Assembly: GCF_034424315.1 (NCBI RefSeq)
Contig: NZ_CP139972.1
Span: forward strand, 806,001 to 870,000
Direction: 5' to 3'
DNA length: 64,000 nt
Source: Chitinophaga sancti
GTDB taxonomy: Bacteria; Bacteroidota; Bacteroidia; Chitinophagales; Chitinophagaceae
Position 1 is the stretch's first letter. Every line of letters starts with the position of its first letter. Shown here piece after piece: positions 55,691 through 64,000 of the stretch. The translations under genes and the position numbers were made by a program. The notes below the pieces were generated by a model. It was not told where the DNA came from. It was given only the letters and a program-made list of their open reading frames with translations, and made no database searches.

Positions 55691-55865
55691 TATAAAGGGA
55701 TTACATTTTTGGCAATGAGCGGGTTTCAGGTTTTAAAACGACCGAGTTTCATGTATAAGTTGCTTGAATCTCAGTTTTAAACTGACCGAATCTCAATTTA
55801 AAATTACTTGAATCTCGATTTTAAACTGACCAAACCTCATTTTTAAAAATGTAATCCCCCTTATA
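55691..55865. repeat. Large imperfect inverted repeat enclosing a 44-bp (2 x 22) array
   Basis: The outer arms (55691-55735 and about 55822-55865) are inverted copies built on GGGATTACATTTTT, then AATGAG and GTTT. Between them GACCGA-type units start at 55740, 55784 and 55828 (44-bp period), each made of two similar 22-bp halves with GAATCTC and TTTTAAA. It lies between convergent metallopeptidase and histidine kinase genes. Confidence 0.75.
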
Positions 55866-57899
55866 TTATCTCGAATAATCCCTTGTCTTTTGCAAAATAA
55901 TCGTCATCCCATGCGTGCCCGCTTCCTCCTCCTCTGACAATGGCAAAGTAAAATGAAAACTGGTTCCTTTTTCCTTATTACTATGAAACCAGATCTGCCC
56001 GTTATTCCGCTGAATAAAATCCTTCGACAATGGTAATCCCAGTCCACACCCTTTCTCATTCTGTGTACCCGTTGTAGAATAATAAATATTCGAAAACACT
56101 TTCGACTGATCTTCCGCAGCAATCCCAATTCCATTATCCTTCACTATCATTTCCACTTTATCAGCCATCAATTTATAATCAACCGTAATACGCCCATTCT
56201 TCGGCGTAAACTTAATAGCATTACTCACCAGGTTCCTCACTACCATCCTGATCATATCCTTATCTGCATATACATGTATCACAGAGGGCAGATGATGATT
56301 CAAGCGGATATTCTTTTGTTTTGCCAGGGTCTGCAACAACTCAAATTCGCTATCCAGCAGGGCCGTGATATTAAAGTCATCGGCCATCACCCGGATCCCT
56401 TTCATCTGGGTATTCGCCCACTGCAACAAATTATCCATCATGGCAGAGGTATTTTTCACATCCCGCCACAGTTCTTCCACGAACATATTGAATTGCTCCT
56501 GCGACATTTTTTCATCCCTCAGCAAAAACAACATACCTTCTAAAATTCCCAGTGGTGCCCGCAGGTCATGCGATATCACGGAAAAGATCTTATCCTTCAC
56601 CTGGTTACCGCTTTCCAGGGCCGCATTCTGATCCAGGATGATCTGGTTCTGCTGTTGCACGCGCCGGTTCCGGTTATTCAACTGGCCATACAGTTCCTTT
56701 TGTCGTTTAAACACCCGGTACAGCAGTACAGTAATCGTAGCCAATGCCATAAACAAAGCAACGAAAAGGATCACGTAGATCTTTTGTTGGCGGATGGTAG
56801 ATAAATGAAGGGCCTGTTCTTTTTTTAATAATTCATTTTCATGCTGCTTCTTTTCAGACTCATATTTTTCTTTGGAATTCGCAATGAATTTAGTTTTCTC
56901 CGCACTGAACACTTCATCGCTCAGGGCATGAAATTCTTTATAATTCTCCAGTGCCTGCGCATAGTTTCCCCTGGCAGAATCCAGCATAGCCCGGTACTTG
57001 TAATAGATCATTTCATTCCGGGCATTCTGCATGTTTTTATTCAGGCGGTTCGCGTTTTGCAGGTCTTCTTCCGCAGCAGTTAGTTCTTTTAGCAGTGTAT
57101 GCGTTTGCGCGAGGTTCAGGTAGGACTTCACCACCCCCTGCACATTGTCAGACTCCCTGTAATACTGCGAAGACATGGAATGATAACGCAGGGCCTCCCG
57201 GTAATTCCCTTTTACGGAAAGAACGGTACCAATGTTTTCGTAGGCGTATGCCAGTCCGCGATGATCATGAAGGGCCAGCTTGATCTTTTCGGAAGCATAC
57301 AGGAAATGGAGGGCAGAATCCCATTCTTTCAGTACCATATAACTGGTGCCTATGCCGTTCAGGGTTTTCCCGATTTCGGCCTGATCATTTCCTCTTTGCT
57401 TGATAGCCAGGGCTTTTTTCTGATAGATCAGCCCTTGGCGGGGTTGCTGTTGTTCAATAAAAATATTGCCCAGGTCAGCGTTCAGGACGCCCGTGGCTTT
57501 CAGATCTTTTAGTTGTTCGGCCAGTTTCAGGGCTTCCAGGGTCAGGTCCGCCTGTTTTTCGAGATTGCCTTTGGCATTCTCGGCCAGGGCAAGGTTGCGG
57601 ATAGCCCACATCTTACCAGGCAGATAGTACAGGCTATCGCTGATATGGAACGCTTCTTTTGCGTAAGTCTCTGTCAGGGAAGGAACCTGGGTAAAGAGAA
57701 AACGGCTTAATTGATTGAGAATGTTGACACGAACGGTGTCTTTTGTGGGATGGGTGGCCAACACTTTTGTCAGGCTATCAGTCACTTGTGACTGCGCAAG
57801 GCATGCCACCGGCTTCGCAAAAAACAATGCCAGCATTAATAATATTATGGTGTATAGGGCAGATCTCCTTCTCCGCCAGTAAGTTTTCATTGTCGGCAC
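55866..57899 (-). CDS. TPR-containing sensor histidine kinase
   Basis: This 677-residue protein has a signal/anchor helix at the N-terminus (to about 35), an extracytoplasmic tetratricopeptide region (about 60-340; TGVLNADLGNIFIEQQQPRQ, YENIGTVLSVKGNYREAL), a membrane helix (about 373-397) and a cytoplasmic kinase. The phospho-acceptor His is in VISHDLRAPLG near 443. ATPase boxes are NLVSNAIKFTPK, DNGIGI and GCGLGLPLS. No response regulator is adjacent, so the partner is elsewhere. TPR-type sensors are common in this phylum. Confidence 0.94.
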   Translation of the reverse strand: MPTMKTYWRRRRSALYTIILLMLALFFAKPVACLAQSQVTDSLTKVLATHPTKDTVRVNILNQLSRFLFTQVPSLTETYAKEAFHISDSLYYLPGKMWAIRNLALAENAKGNLEKQADLTLEALKLAEQLKDLKATGVLNADLGNIFIEQQQPRQGLIYQKKALAIKQRGNDQAEIGKTLNGIGTSYMVLKEWDSALHFLYASEKIKLALHDHRGLAYAYENIGTVLSVKGNYREALRYHSMSSQYYRESDNVQGVVKSYLNLAQTHTLLKELTAAEEDLQNANRLNKNMQNARNEMIYYKYRAMLDSARGNYAQALENYKEFHALSDEVFSAEKTKFIANSKEKYESEKKQHENELLKKEQALHLSTIRQQKIYVILFVALFMALATITVLLYRVFKRQKELYGQLNNRNRRVQQQNQIILDQNAALESGNQVKDKIFSVISHDLRAPLGILEGMLFLLRDEKMSQEQFNMFVEELWRDVKNTSAMMDNLLQWANTQMKGIRVMADDFNITALLDSEFELLQTLAKQKNIRLNHHLPSVIHVYADKDMIRMVVRNLVSNAIKFTPKNGRITVDYKLMADKVEMIVKDNGIGIAAEDQSKVFSNIYYSTTGTQNEKGCGLGLPLSKDFIQRNNGQIWFHSNKEKGTSFHFTLPLSEEEEAGTHGMTIILQKTRDYSR

Positions 57900-58111
57900 A
57901 AATAATTATTAGGGTAACCCGAATGCAGTCCTAAAATTATAAAAAAAATAGATGCAAAGTAGGTAGTGGCCCAATTTCATTTTTTGCCGGCCATTATTTC
58001 CGCCTTTTGTGAGGCCATCAGGAACCACAGAGGACTGTTTTTGATGTGATTAAAATGCAAAATGAGGTCGCCCCAGGGTATATTTACCGGAATCGTTGTA
58101 ACTTTCACCCC

Positions 58112-58390
58112 ATGAAACCGACAGTAACCATAGAATATTGCCCCAAATGCGGTTGGCTCCTGAGAGCAGCCTGGATGGCACAGGAATTATTGACCACCTT
58201 TGCAGAAGAGCTGGAAGGAGTAACCCTGAAACCTAGTGCCGTGGGCGGTAGTTATTTAATTTATGTGAATGATGAGGTGCTGATGGACCGTAAGGTGATC
58301 GGTCATTTTCCTGAAATTAAAGAAGTTAAACAACAGGTTAGAGACAAGGTAGCTCCTGAGAAAAGCCTGGGTCACTCAGATAGAAAATAA
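58112..58390 (+). CDS. SelT/SelW/SelH-like (Rdx family) thioredoxin-fold protein
   Basis: This 92-residue Rdx family protein has the redox motif EYCPKCGWLLRAAW (Cys10-x-x-Cys13) and the family pattern AQELLTTFAEELEGVTLKPS, then GSYLIYVNDEVLMDRK. In selenoproteins the second Cys-equivalent is selenocysteine; here both are Cys. ATG 58112 is used, as the upstream in-frame codons at 58046 add unconserved residues. One base separates it from the next gene, so the two form an operon. Confidence 0.92.
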   Translation: MKPTVTIEYCPKCGWLLRAAWMAQELLTTFAEELEGVTLKPSAVGGSYLIYVNDEVLMDRKVIGHFPEIKEVKQQVRDKVAPEKSLGHSDRK

Positions 58391-58391
58391 G

Positions 58392-59579
58392 ATGGTATTA
58401 AAGACACGATTACTCTCTGGTACGGCTATATTATTATTGTTATGTGGATCGCTGAGTGCGCAGGATGATAAAGCCATTGTCATTAAAGATACTTCTGCAG
58501 TACATAATGATACTACCATCATTCATAAGAAAAGTTTCTTTCCATTGCCCGTATTGGGATATTCACCTGAGAAGGGTTTGGAGATTGGAGCGGCGATGTT
58601 GTATTCATTTTATATGGATAAGAATGACCCGGTATTGCGCAATTCCACGATCAGCCTGATTCCTTCCCTGACGACCAAAAGTCAGTATAAGATAGAGCTG
58701 AAGACGGATTTCTGGACGGATCATAATAATTATCATTTTAAGAGTAGTCTTCGCTATCATGATTTCCCGATCTATTTTTATGGCCTGGGCGATACGACGC
58801 GCAAGGCAGATGGAACCTTGCTGGGCAACCGGCGGTATAAGGTGCTCCTGGAAGGGGAGAAGCGCCTGAGCGGGCATTTTTATGCGGGTTTGTCATTGCA
58901 GTACCAGCACGATGCATATGAGGCGAATGAGAATAAGGGTATTTACCCCGGGATGGCAGTGACGGATAAGGAGGGTGGTTATGTGACTTTTATAGGTGCG
59001 ACGGGGATTTTTGATAACCGGGATAATCAGAATTATACGCATATAGGATCATGGGTGAGGTTGAATGTGGCGTATGCGCCTTCGTTTTTGAGTAAGCATC
59101 CCTTGTGGAAGATAGATGCACAGGCAAAGCATTTTGTGCCGATATCACGTAAGAGTACGCTGGGGGTGAATGGTTTGTTTAGTTCATTGCAGGGTAGTGT
59201 GCTGCCGTTTTATTTGTTGCCGGAAATGGGGAATGATTTGATGATGCGGGCGTATTATACGGGTAGGTACCGGGATCAGAATTACCTGGCATTCCAGGCG
59301 GAGTACCGGTATTTTTTAGATCCGAAGATTCCCATCAATATCTGGTTTTTACATATGCAGCCGAAGTTTGCGCTGGCGGCATTTGGTGCGACGGGGGCAG
59401 TGTTTAATAATCATGATTTTGGCGCGGATCATTTTAAGCCGGCGTATGGAATGGGTGTGAGGTGGTTCTATGATGAGGGGAGTAAGCTGACGATCAGGAT
59501 TGACTATGCGTGGGGTGAGAAACGAGCGGGAGAGGAGCGGCAGTCAGGCTTGTATTTGTCGCTGGCAGAGGCGTTTTAG
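58392..59579 (+). CDS. BamA/TamA-type (surface antigen D15) outer-membrane barrel protein
   Basis: This 395-residue protein has a signal peptide (about 1-24, TRLLSGTAILLLLCGSLSAQ) and a barrel beginning FPLPVLGYSPEKGLEIGAAM and ending SGLYLSLAEAF with a terminal aromatic, as expected for outer-membrane insertion. No POTRA domains are present, so it is a barrel-only member of the BamA superfamily (compare patatin-associated and D15-only proteins). It is co-transcribed with the SelW-like gene (1-bp gap). Confidence 0.88.
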   Translation: MVLKTRLLSGTAILLLLCGSLSAQDDKAIVIKDTSAVHNDTTIIHKKSFFPLPVLGYSPEKGLEIGAAMLYSFYMDKNDPVLRNSTISLIPSLTTKSQYKIELKTDFWTDHNNYHFKSSLRYHDFPIYFYGLGDTTRKADGTLLGNRRYKVLLEGEKRLSGHFYAGLSLQYQHDAYEANENKGIYPGMAVTDKEGGYVTFIGATGIFDNRDNQNYTHIGSWVRLNVAYAPSFLSKHPLWKIDAQAKHFVPISRKSTLGVNGLFSSLQGSVLPFYLLPEMGNDLMMRAYYTGRYRDQNYLAFQAEYRYFLDPKIPINIWFLHMQPKFALAAFGATGAVFNNHDFGADHFKPAYGMGVRWFYDEGSKLTIRIDYAWGEKRAGEERQSGLYLSLAEAF

Positions 59580-59615
59580 GAGGATTTTTGATTTGATTTT
59601 AATACGTCTTATTTG

Positions 59616-59661
59616 AATCCCGCAGTGGTTACCGTAAGTGACTGCTGCGGGATTGTTTTTT
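59616..59661 (+). terminator. Terminator of the SelW-like/barrel operon
   Basis: AATCCCGCAG pairs with CTGCGGGATT and is followed by a T run. Confidence 0.85.
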
Positions 59662-59817
59662 CTATTTCCCCACAATTATCCAGATACCCCTGTAGCCAGC
59701 TTAAATAAATTCAAATTGATACGCAACCATATATGAATTTTTCCTATTCCAGATTAAATCCTTATATTCATACCACACGTTAGTTTCCAAAACATTCACC
59801 CAAATTTTTCCACAAAG

Positions 59818-60825
59818 ATGAAAAACTTAACCCTGTTTATCACGTTATTTCTGACGGTAGCAAGCTCGAACATTTTACACGCGCAAGACCAGAAAATAAC
59901 AGCGCCCTCGAAGTTTTATGTAAAAGTCGCCGGGGGGTATTTCTTCAGTGTTTTTCCTGGTGAGTTTCCCAAAGTGGGGCCTTATGAGCCGCATGATGAG
60001 CAGAAACAATACAATTCTACCACTGGTACCACCAGCACAATTTCGGAAAAGGTCCTGACGGGATCGTATGGCGCAGGCAGCAGGGGAGGACTCTCCTTTG
60101 GCTGGAATATTAATCGCTACATTGCTGTAGAGGCAGCGTTCAACTATTATCACAGCAAGAAAAACCTCATGACCCGCGAAGTAACGGTGCTGGCGGGTTC
60201 CAGTACAGTGCTGGGGAAAATCGAATCTCATGGGTACGTAAATGCAATTGATTTTGCACCGGCTGTAGTAATTCATCCTGGCTTTAGTGGCGCGGATCCG
60301 TATGTACGTGTAGGTTTGGTAGTGCCGTTATGGGGTGAGTTGAAGATCCATACGGATGCGAATCAGACCGGATCTGTAGTGATTGGTGGTGCACCAGCGA
60401 TCACAAAGACTGCGATTTCGCGTGATGAGCGGGTGGATCCGAATATAACCATCGGGTTCCAGGGAGCTTTCGGGATAGTATTTCCGGTGGCGACAAAGCT
60501 GGATGTATTCGTAGAAACGGAGTACAGGAATATTCCGGTACGTAGTAAGAAAAAGGAAGTGACTGCATACGATGAGACGACGAATGTTGTGAGTGCGACG
60601 ACGGGGCAAACGATTGCAACGCAACATCGCGGACTGAGTGATATGTCTACGGCAGAGCGGAATACGGAGTATCAGTCTACCCTGGATCAGAGTTCTAATA
60701 CGCCGGTGGGTCAGAGTGGTGCGAAGGTGACTTATAAAGATGATAATAAGGCGTCGAATGATTTGAAATCGTATATTAATATTGGTGGATTAGGTGCGAA
60801 TGTGGGGTTGAGATGGCGGTTTTAA
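59818..60825 (+). CDS. Outer-membrane beta-barrel protein
   Basis: This 335-residue protein has a signal peptide (MKNLTLFITLFLTVASSNIL, cleavage before QDQ). The 8-10-stranded barrel pattern includes KFYVKVAGGYFFSVFPGEF, GGLSFGWNINRYIAVEAAFN, ITIGFQGAFGIVFPVATKLD, and a final strand GGLGANVGLRWRF ending in Phe. It resembles generic outer-membrane beta-barrel proteins (OMP_b-brl). Function unknown. A Ser/Thr-rich loop (about 255-310) is the most variable part. Confidence 0.85.
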   Translation: MKNLTLFITLFLTVASSNILHAQDQKITAPSKFYVKVAGGYFFSVFPGEFPKVGPYEPHDEQKQYNSTTGTTSTISEKVLTGSYGAGSRGGLSFGWNINRYIAVEAAFNYYHSKKNLMTREVTVLAGSSTVLGKIESHGYVNAIDFAPAVVIHPGFSGADPYVRVGLVVPLWGELKIHTDANQTGSVVIGGAPAITKTAISRDERVDPNITIGFQGAFGIVFPVATKLDVFVETEYRNIPVRSKKKEVTAYDETTNVVSATTGQTIATQHRGLSDMSTAERNTEYQSTLDQSSNTPVGQSGAKVTYKDDNKASNDLKSYINIGGLGANVGLRWRF

Positions 60826-60857
60826 ATGGTTGCTGAGTTGATGTTATTCCGGATATA

Positions 60858-60908
60858 AAAATGATGCTTCGATGAGAGATTATTCTACATTGAAGCATCA
60901 TTTTTTAT
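60858..60908. terminator. Terminator between barrel and FMN reductase genes
   Basis: AAAATGATGCTTC pairs perfectly with GAAGCATCATTTT and is followed by T residues, between convergent genes. Confidence 0.85.
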
Positions 60909-60986
60909 TATTGTACGAGGGTGATTATTGCTGAATCACTTTGAGTCATTATTCTGGTGTATGATTATGTATTGGGAAGATCCGTT

Positions 60987-61544
60987 TTAATTATTTCCGG
61001 GATGTAAAAATGCAGTTTTCAGACTTTCTACAATTTTTACCAGGGCTGTTTTCAGCCCTTCATCAGTAACATTTCCAACAGCATCGATTTTCGTACGTAC
61101 GGTCGGGATAATAAGTATCCGGTCTTCCGTAATTGTCGCTGTCATTACTTTCAAAGTCTGCACCAAAGAAGCATTTGCTTTATCCCCGCCGGTCGCCATG
61201 GGCGATGCACTAATTACTGCTGTTGGTTTGTCTACAAATTCTCCGCTTGAAACGATCCAGTCCAGGGCGTTTTTAAGTACGCCAGGTACGCCAAAAGCAT
61301 ATTCCGGTGTACATACGATCACTGCATCGGCGGCTTTGAGTTGTGCGCGAAGATCTGCTACAGTAGCGGCGGGAGTGGAGCCTTCGTAATCCAGTTCCGG
61401 GCTGAAATACGGGAGTTGGTCCAAGCCTTCGTATATAGAAAATGAAAGGTCCGGCCACTCAGCTAAGTGTGGGATGGCTTTTAAAATGTTTGTATTTGTT
61501 GATGTTGGGCGCAGACTGCCGGAAATACACAGGATCTTTTTCAT
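60987..61544 (-). CDS. NADPH-dependent FMN reductase family protein
   Basis: This 185-residue flavodoxin-like protein shows the FMN phosphate loop ISGSLRPTSTNTNILK at the N-terminus, TPEYAFGVPGVLKNALDW and KPTAVISASPMATGGDKANA. These match chromate/azo/quinone-type NAD(P)H:FMN reductases. Natural substrate unknown. ATG 61544 (MKKILCISG) gives the family N-terminus; a start at 61565 would add seven residues. Confidence 0.92.
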   Translation of the reverse strand: MKKILCISGSLRPTSTNTNILKAIPHLAEWPDLSFSIYEGLDQLPYFSPELDYEGSTPAATVADLRAQLKAADAVIVCTPEYAFGVPGVLKNALDWIVSSGEFVDKPTAVISASPMATGGDKANASLVQTLKVMTATITEDRILIIPTVRTKIDAVGNVTDEGLKTALVKIVESLKTAFLHPGNN

Positions 61545-61983
61545 ACCTAAAGGTTTTGGATGCACGGGATGGTTGCTGGCATGTGTTTACTGCATGCTCA
61601 CACGATTTTATATGCAGACATCATGATGCATTCTTAAATTAAGAATGGAGTAGTTTTCGCACATGCATGAGGAGTAACTTTCGCTAATGATCACGCGTAT
61701 GAGGAGTGATTTATGCAAATACTATCTCGCGTGAAAATTAACTTTCCACATCAAAAGTAAACTTGTTTCAGCGCCTCTCGCAGGATATTATTTAAGCGGT
61801 CACAAGGCGTTAACAATGTCAGGAATGAATGCTTGTTTGAGTGCAGAAATTTGAACGCAAACCGTATTACCCTCTTTCCGGCGGTTCTTTTCAGTTGGCT
61901 TTCCCGTGAGCCTTTCCGGCTGTCATTCCGGTTGTTTTTCCAGCTGTTTTTCCGGCGCTGGTATTGCGGCTAATCATCACCAA
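61545..61983. other. Intergenic region with two degenerate repeat blocks
   Basis: No gene is supported. At about 61645-61725 a GCATGAGGAGTAACTTTCGC-like block recurs after roughly 35 bp. At 61874-61961 the - strand shows a 12-bp codon-periodic array (ACAGCTGGAAAA, ACAACCGGAATG, ACAGCCGGAAAG, then diverging units) lying in the same frame as the neighbouring gene and beginning soon after its stop. Confidence 0.5.
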
Positions 61984-62439
61984 TTACCCGGCTAACAATA
62001 AATCCGCTACCGTCTCATTCCCCGGTATATCAACCGCCACCGCCACAATCCTTTCCGCTTCCGCCAAATTTGCAATTTTGTAATACCAATCAATACCATT
62101 CCTGCCTAAAACCGCGTTCCCTTTTTCCAGGATCACACCAGCCGAATCCAACACCCGTACTTCCACCTCAGCCACCCTGAATTTATTTTTCGCCGTTACA
62201 ACAACGGTAGCTTCTTCCAGTTTAATATGCTGAATTTCCGGAGAATGATAAGCATCCTGCAAGGCCATATTAAATGCATTCTGCCCAGGGCCTGCCTTGG
62301 ACTGATAATAGGCCTTTAATTCGGGGTCTTTGATGAGTTGCCTGGCTTTAGCAGCCGCCAATTGCATCATTTTCCTTTGTGCAAGCTGTTTTTTAGTCGG
62401 CTTTTTGGTCGATTTGCGGCGTTTTTTTGCCACAATCAC
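61984..62439 (-). CDS. Hypothetical protein with Lys-rich N-terminus (151 aa)
   Basis: This 151-residue protein has a basic N-terminus (AKKRRKSTKKPTKKQLAQRK), a helical stretch (LAAAKARQLIKDPELKAYYQ) and a beta-rich second half (AVLGRNGIDWYYKIANL). No named domain is recognised. The basic part could bind nucleic acid. Its terminal LLLAG plus stop is echoed by the 12-bp repeat that follows. Confidence 0.7.
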   Translation of the reverse strand: MIVAKKRRKSTKKPTKKQLAQRKMMQLAAAKARQLIKDPELKAYYQSKAGPGQNAFNMALQDAYHSPEIQHIKLEEATVVVTAKNKFRVAEVEVRVLDSAGVILEKGNAVLGRNGIDWYYKIANLAEAERIVAVAVDIPGNETVADLLLAG

Positions 62440-63169
62440 CTGGTTATTCCGCCTGTAAATTGTGATTTCATCGCCAAGCTAACCGTTGACGTAGTTAAAT
62501 AGCAGACTGTCTCTAAGAAGAGCCATAGGTTAGTTTTTTTGGGGTACAATATTAAGGTAGTTAGAATGTTGGATATTCAGTGCGTCTTTTAGTAGATATG
62601 AGTATTAACACGCCACTTTTTATTCACGATAAGTACACTTGTATATCGAATGGATATACAAGTGTACTTATCGTATACTTATGGTGAACTTATAATGTAA
62701 TAAATGAACAAAAGCTTCACTGAGGACAACTAAGGTGAATGCTATAAAGCCGGCAAGGATCTTGTGCTTAAAAGATAAAACCTACCTTCTTTTTACCTTA
62801 TCTAAGGGTGTCTTATAATTTACATTATGTTAAATATAATTCAGCAACATGAAATATTGGGTTACCAAAACATATAAACGCGAACCCTCCTTCTCCTTAC
62901 CTTCTTTGAAACTATACCCGCGGAAAGATGCATAGCAACTATCATCTAGTGGCGGATATGACTCGCATTAATGAGTTTACTGTGAAAAAAACGAGCTAGT
63001 AAGCTGGTTATTAGATATTTATATTATTTGAGATTCCCCCTAAAAGACTGTGATAAAGTTTACAGTGGTGATTTTTTCACATTTCATCTAAAGAACCTGA
63101 ATGTTTTAATACGTATTTTTGGTTTACGGTGAAAAAATCACTAAAATTGTAGTAAGTAAACCCATAATA
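62440..63169. other. 730-bp AT-rich non-coding accessory region
   Basis: No convincing gene is seen on either strand. It holds the 21-bp inverted repeat at 62626-62674 and a pair of oppositely oriented 13-mers (GTGATTTTTTCAC near 63068 and its complement near 63129). A TATTTTTG -7-like element lies at 63114-63121 upstream of the ATPase gene. Base composition is clearly lower in GC than the region to the left, marking the edge of an accessory segment. Confidence 0.5.
62626..62674. repeat. Perfect 21-bp inverted repeat with 7-nt loop
   Basis: Left arm 62626-62646 and right arm 62654-62674 are exactly complementary (ACGATAAGTACACTTG... reading inward), with loop CGAATGG. Arms are AT-rich and no T-run follows. 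It stands in the middle of the non-coding accessory region. Confidence 0.9.
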
Positions 63170-64000
63170 ATGCTAATTAGATTTTCGGTAGAGAATTTTT
63201 CGTCATTCAGTGAAAGACAAACGCTTTCTCTAATACCAGGAAGAACCACGCTCAAATCAGAACATAAAACGGAAGCAGTCAATGGGATATCCACCCTGAA
63301 AACTGCTGTGATATATGGTGCGAACGCCTCGGGCAAATCGAACCTAACCAAGGCTATTTCATTTGGTATGAGACTGGTGCTTAAAGGAACTAAGGTTGGC
63401 GCGCCAATTGACTTCCAGCACTTTCGGCTTGACGAAGCCTTTTGCAAGGCAGACTCACGAATGGAATTTGAAATACAGCATAAAGGGAAGAACTATGCCT
63501 ACGGCTTTGTTTTCAACCGAAAAATGATTGTTGAAGAGTGGCTCTATGAAGTCAAAAAGAACAGCGAAATCAAGTTGTTTGAACGCGACAATCGCAAGAA
63601 GCAGGCATTTAACCTGGATTACTTTCTGAAGCTGAATAGAAAAGACGAAGACAAGCAGTTTCTCTCCTTCATCGCTAAAGGCACACCAGATAACCAGCTG
63701 TTTTTAACTGAGATCAGGGAACGGAAGACCAAAGGCAATGTGTCTAATATTGAAGACCTGACCAACGTGATTGACTGGTTTTTCAATAGCCTTAAAGTTA
63801 TTTCGCCCGAAGGTAAATACAAACAGGGTTTGAAGTTTGAGATTGACAGAAAGCAGGACGTGATGAAAATTTTTCAGGAATTCCTGGATTACTTTGATAC
63901 CGGCATTGACAGCATCTCACTGGAAACCATTGACCGCAGCAAAATAGAAATACCCGAACCTATTTTAGAATCTATAGAAAATGATCTTTTCAATGAAGAT
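63170..64000 (+). CDS. AAA15 family ATPase (COG1106-like), 3' truncated by the window
   Basis: The open frame runs from ATG 63170 through the end of the window (277 codons, no stop). It begins MLIRFSVENFSSFSERQTLS, the SMC/RecF-like first strand of AAA15 proteins, followed by the Walker A motif IYGANASGKSNLTKA (residues 48-62). FLTEIRERKTKGNVSNIEDL and DYFDTGIDSISLETID follow. Such ATPases (about 400-450 residues) are often paired with RloB- or DUF4435-type partners in phage defence loci. The partner, if any, lies outside the window. The AT-rich surroundings support transfer. Confidence 0.88.
   Translation, partial: MLIRFSVENFSSFSERQTLSLIPGRTTLKSEHKTEAVNGISTLKTAVIYGANASGKSNLTKAISFGMRLVLKGTKVGAPIDFQHFRLDEAFCKADSRMEFEIQHKGKNYAYGFVFNRKMIVEEWLYEVKKNSEIKLFERDNRKKQAFNLDYFLKLNRKDEDKQFLSFIAKGTPDNQLFLTEIRERKTKGNVSNIEDLTNVIDWFFNSLKVISPEGKYKQGLKFEIDRKQDVMKIFQEFLDYFDTGIDSISLETIDRSKIEIPEPILESIENDLFNED

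Noticed and set aside
62848..62934. 28-codon open frame starting MKYWVTKTYKRE in the accessory spacer
   Set aside because: Too short, no ribosome or promoter signal and no recognisable similarity; AT-rich sequence gives such frames by chance.

Overview
The window looks like chromosome of a Bacteroidota bacterium, most likely a Chitinophagaceae member close to Chitinophaga. The reasons are TAnnTTTG-type -7 promoter elements, few Shine-Dalgarno sequences, and a typical gene set: TonB-type barrels with carboxypeptidase-regulatory domains, DPP-IV-like S9 peptidase, AsmA, MqnA, acyl-CoA-binding protein, VIT1-like protein and small Ser/Thr/Asp-rich lipoproteins. Most of it is ordinary core genome. 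No rRNA, tRNA, transposase or CRISPR array was recognised.

Layout. 0-5 kb: end of a quinone-reductase-like gene, then a fused trehalose-6-P synthase/phosphatase convergent with a GH15 hydrolase. 5-17 kb: AsmA, a lipoprotein, YihY, DPP-IV-like peptidase, VIT1-like protein, ornithine aminotransferase, acyl-CoA-binding protein and LepA. 17-29 kb: ManA, YraN, PurB, MqnA, an F420-reductase-like protein, M1 peptidase, a solute-binding lipoprotein, a desaturase and a serine hydrolase. 29-35 kb: a polyprenyl-phosphoryl-arabinose type cluster (UbiA-type phosphoribosyltransferase, DprE1, DprE2, HAD phosphatase) next to a divergent multi-membrane putative glycosyltransferase. 35-37 kb: a radical SAM/TIGR03915 DNA-repair pair. 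37-48 kb: DUF763, MgtC, two small lipoproteins, an ABC exporter, a thioesterase, a TonB-type barrel, DUF695/RraB and a BamA-like protein. 48.5-50.4 kb: an AT-rich DUF262/DUF1524 defence-type gene abutting the remnant of a membrane gene. 50.7-54.2 kb: a molybdopterin oxidoreductase with FdhD. 54.8-62.4 kb: zinc metallopeptidase, TPR histidine kinase, SelW-like protein plus barrel protein, another barrel and an FMN reductase. 62.4-64 kb: an AT-rich accessory edge with a 21-bp inverted repeat and the start of an AAA15 ATPase that runs off the window.

The most unusual signal lies between genes. Many intergenic spaces hold degenerate tandem arrays with periods of 12-57 bp, each with its own sequence. 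In at least five cases, possibly six, the founding unit is the last part of the adjacent coding sequence, stop codon included, repeated downstream of the gene. A separate 54-55 bp element recurs at three distant loci (3.2, 22.8 and 42.5 kb). The second point of interest is the complete DPA-type cluster in a Gram-negative genome, whose DprE1 has alanine where the mycobacterial enzyme carries its drug-reactive cysteine.
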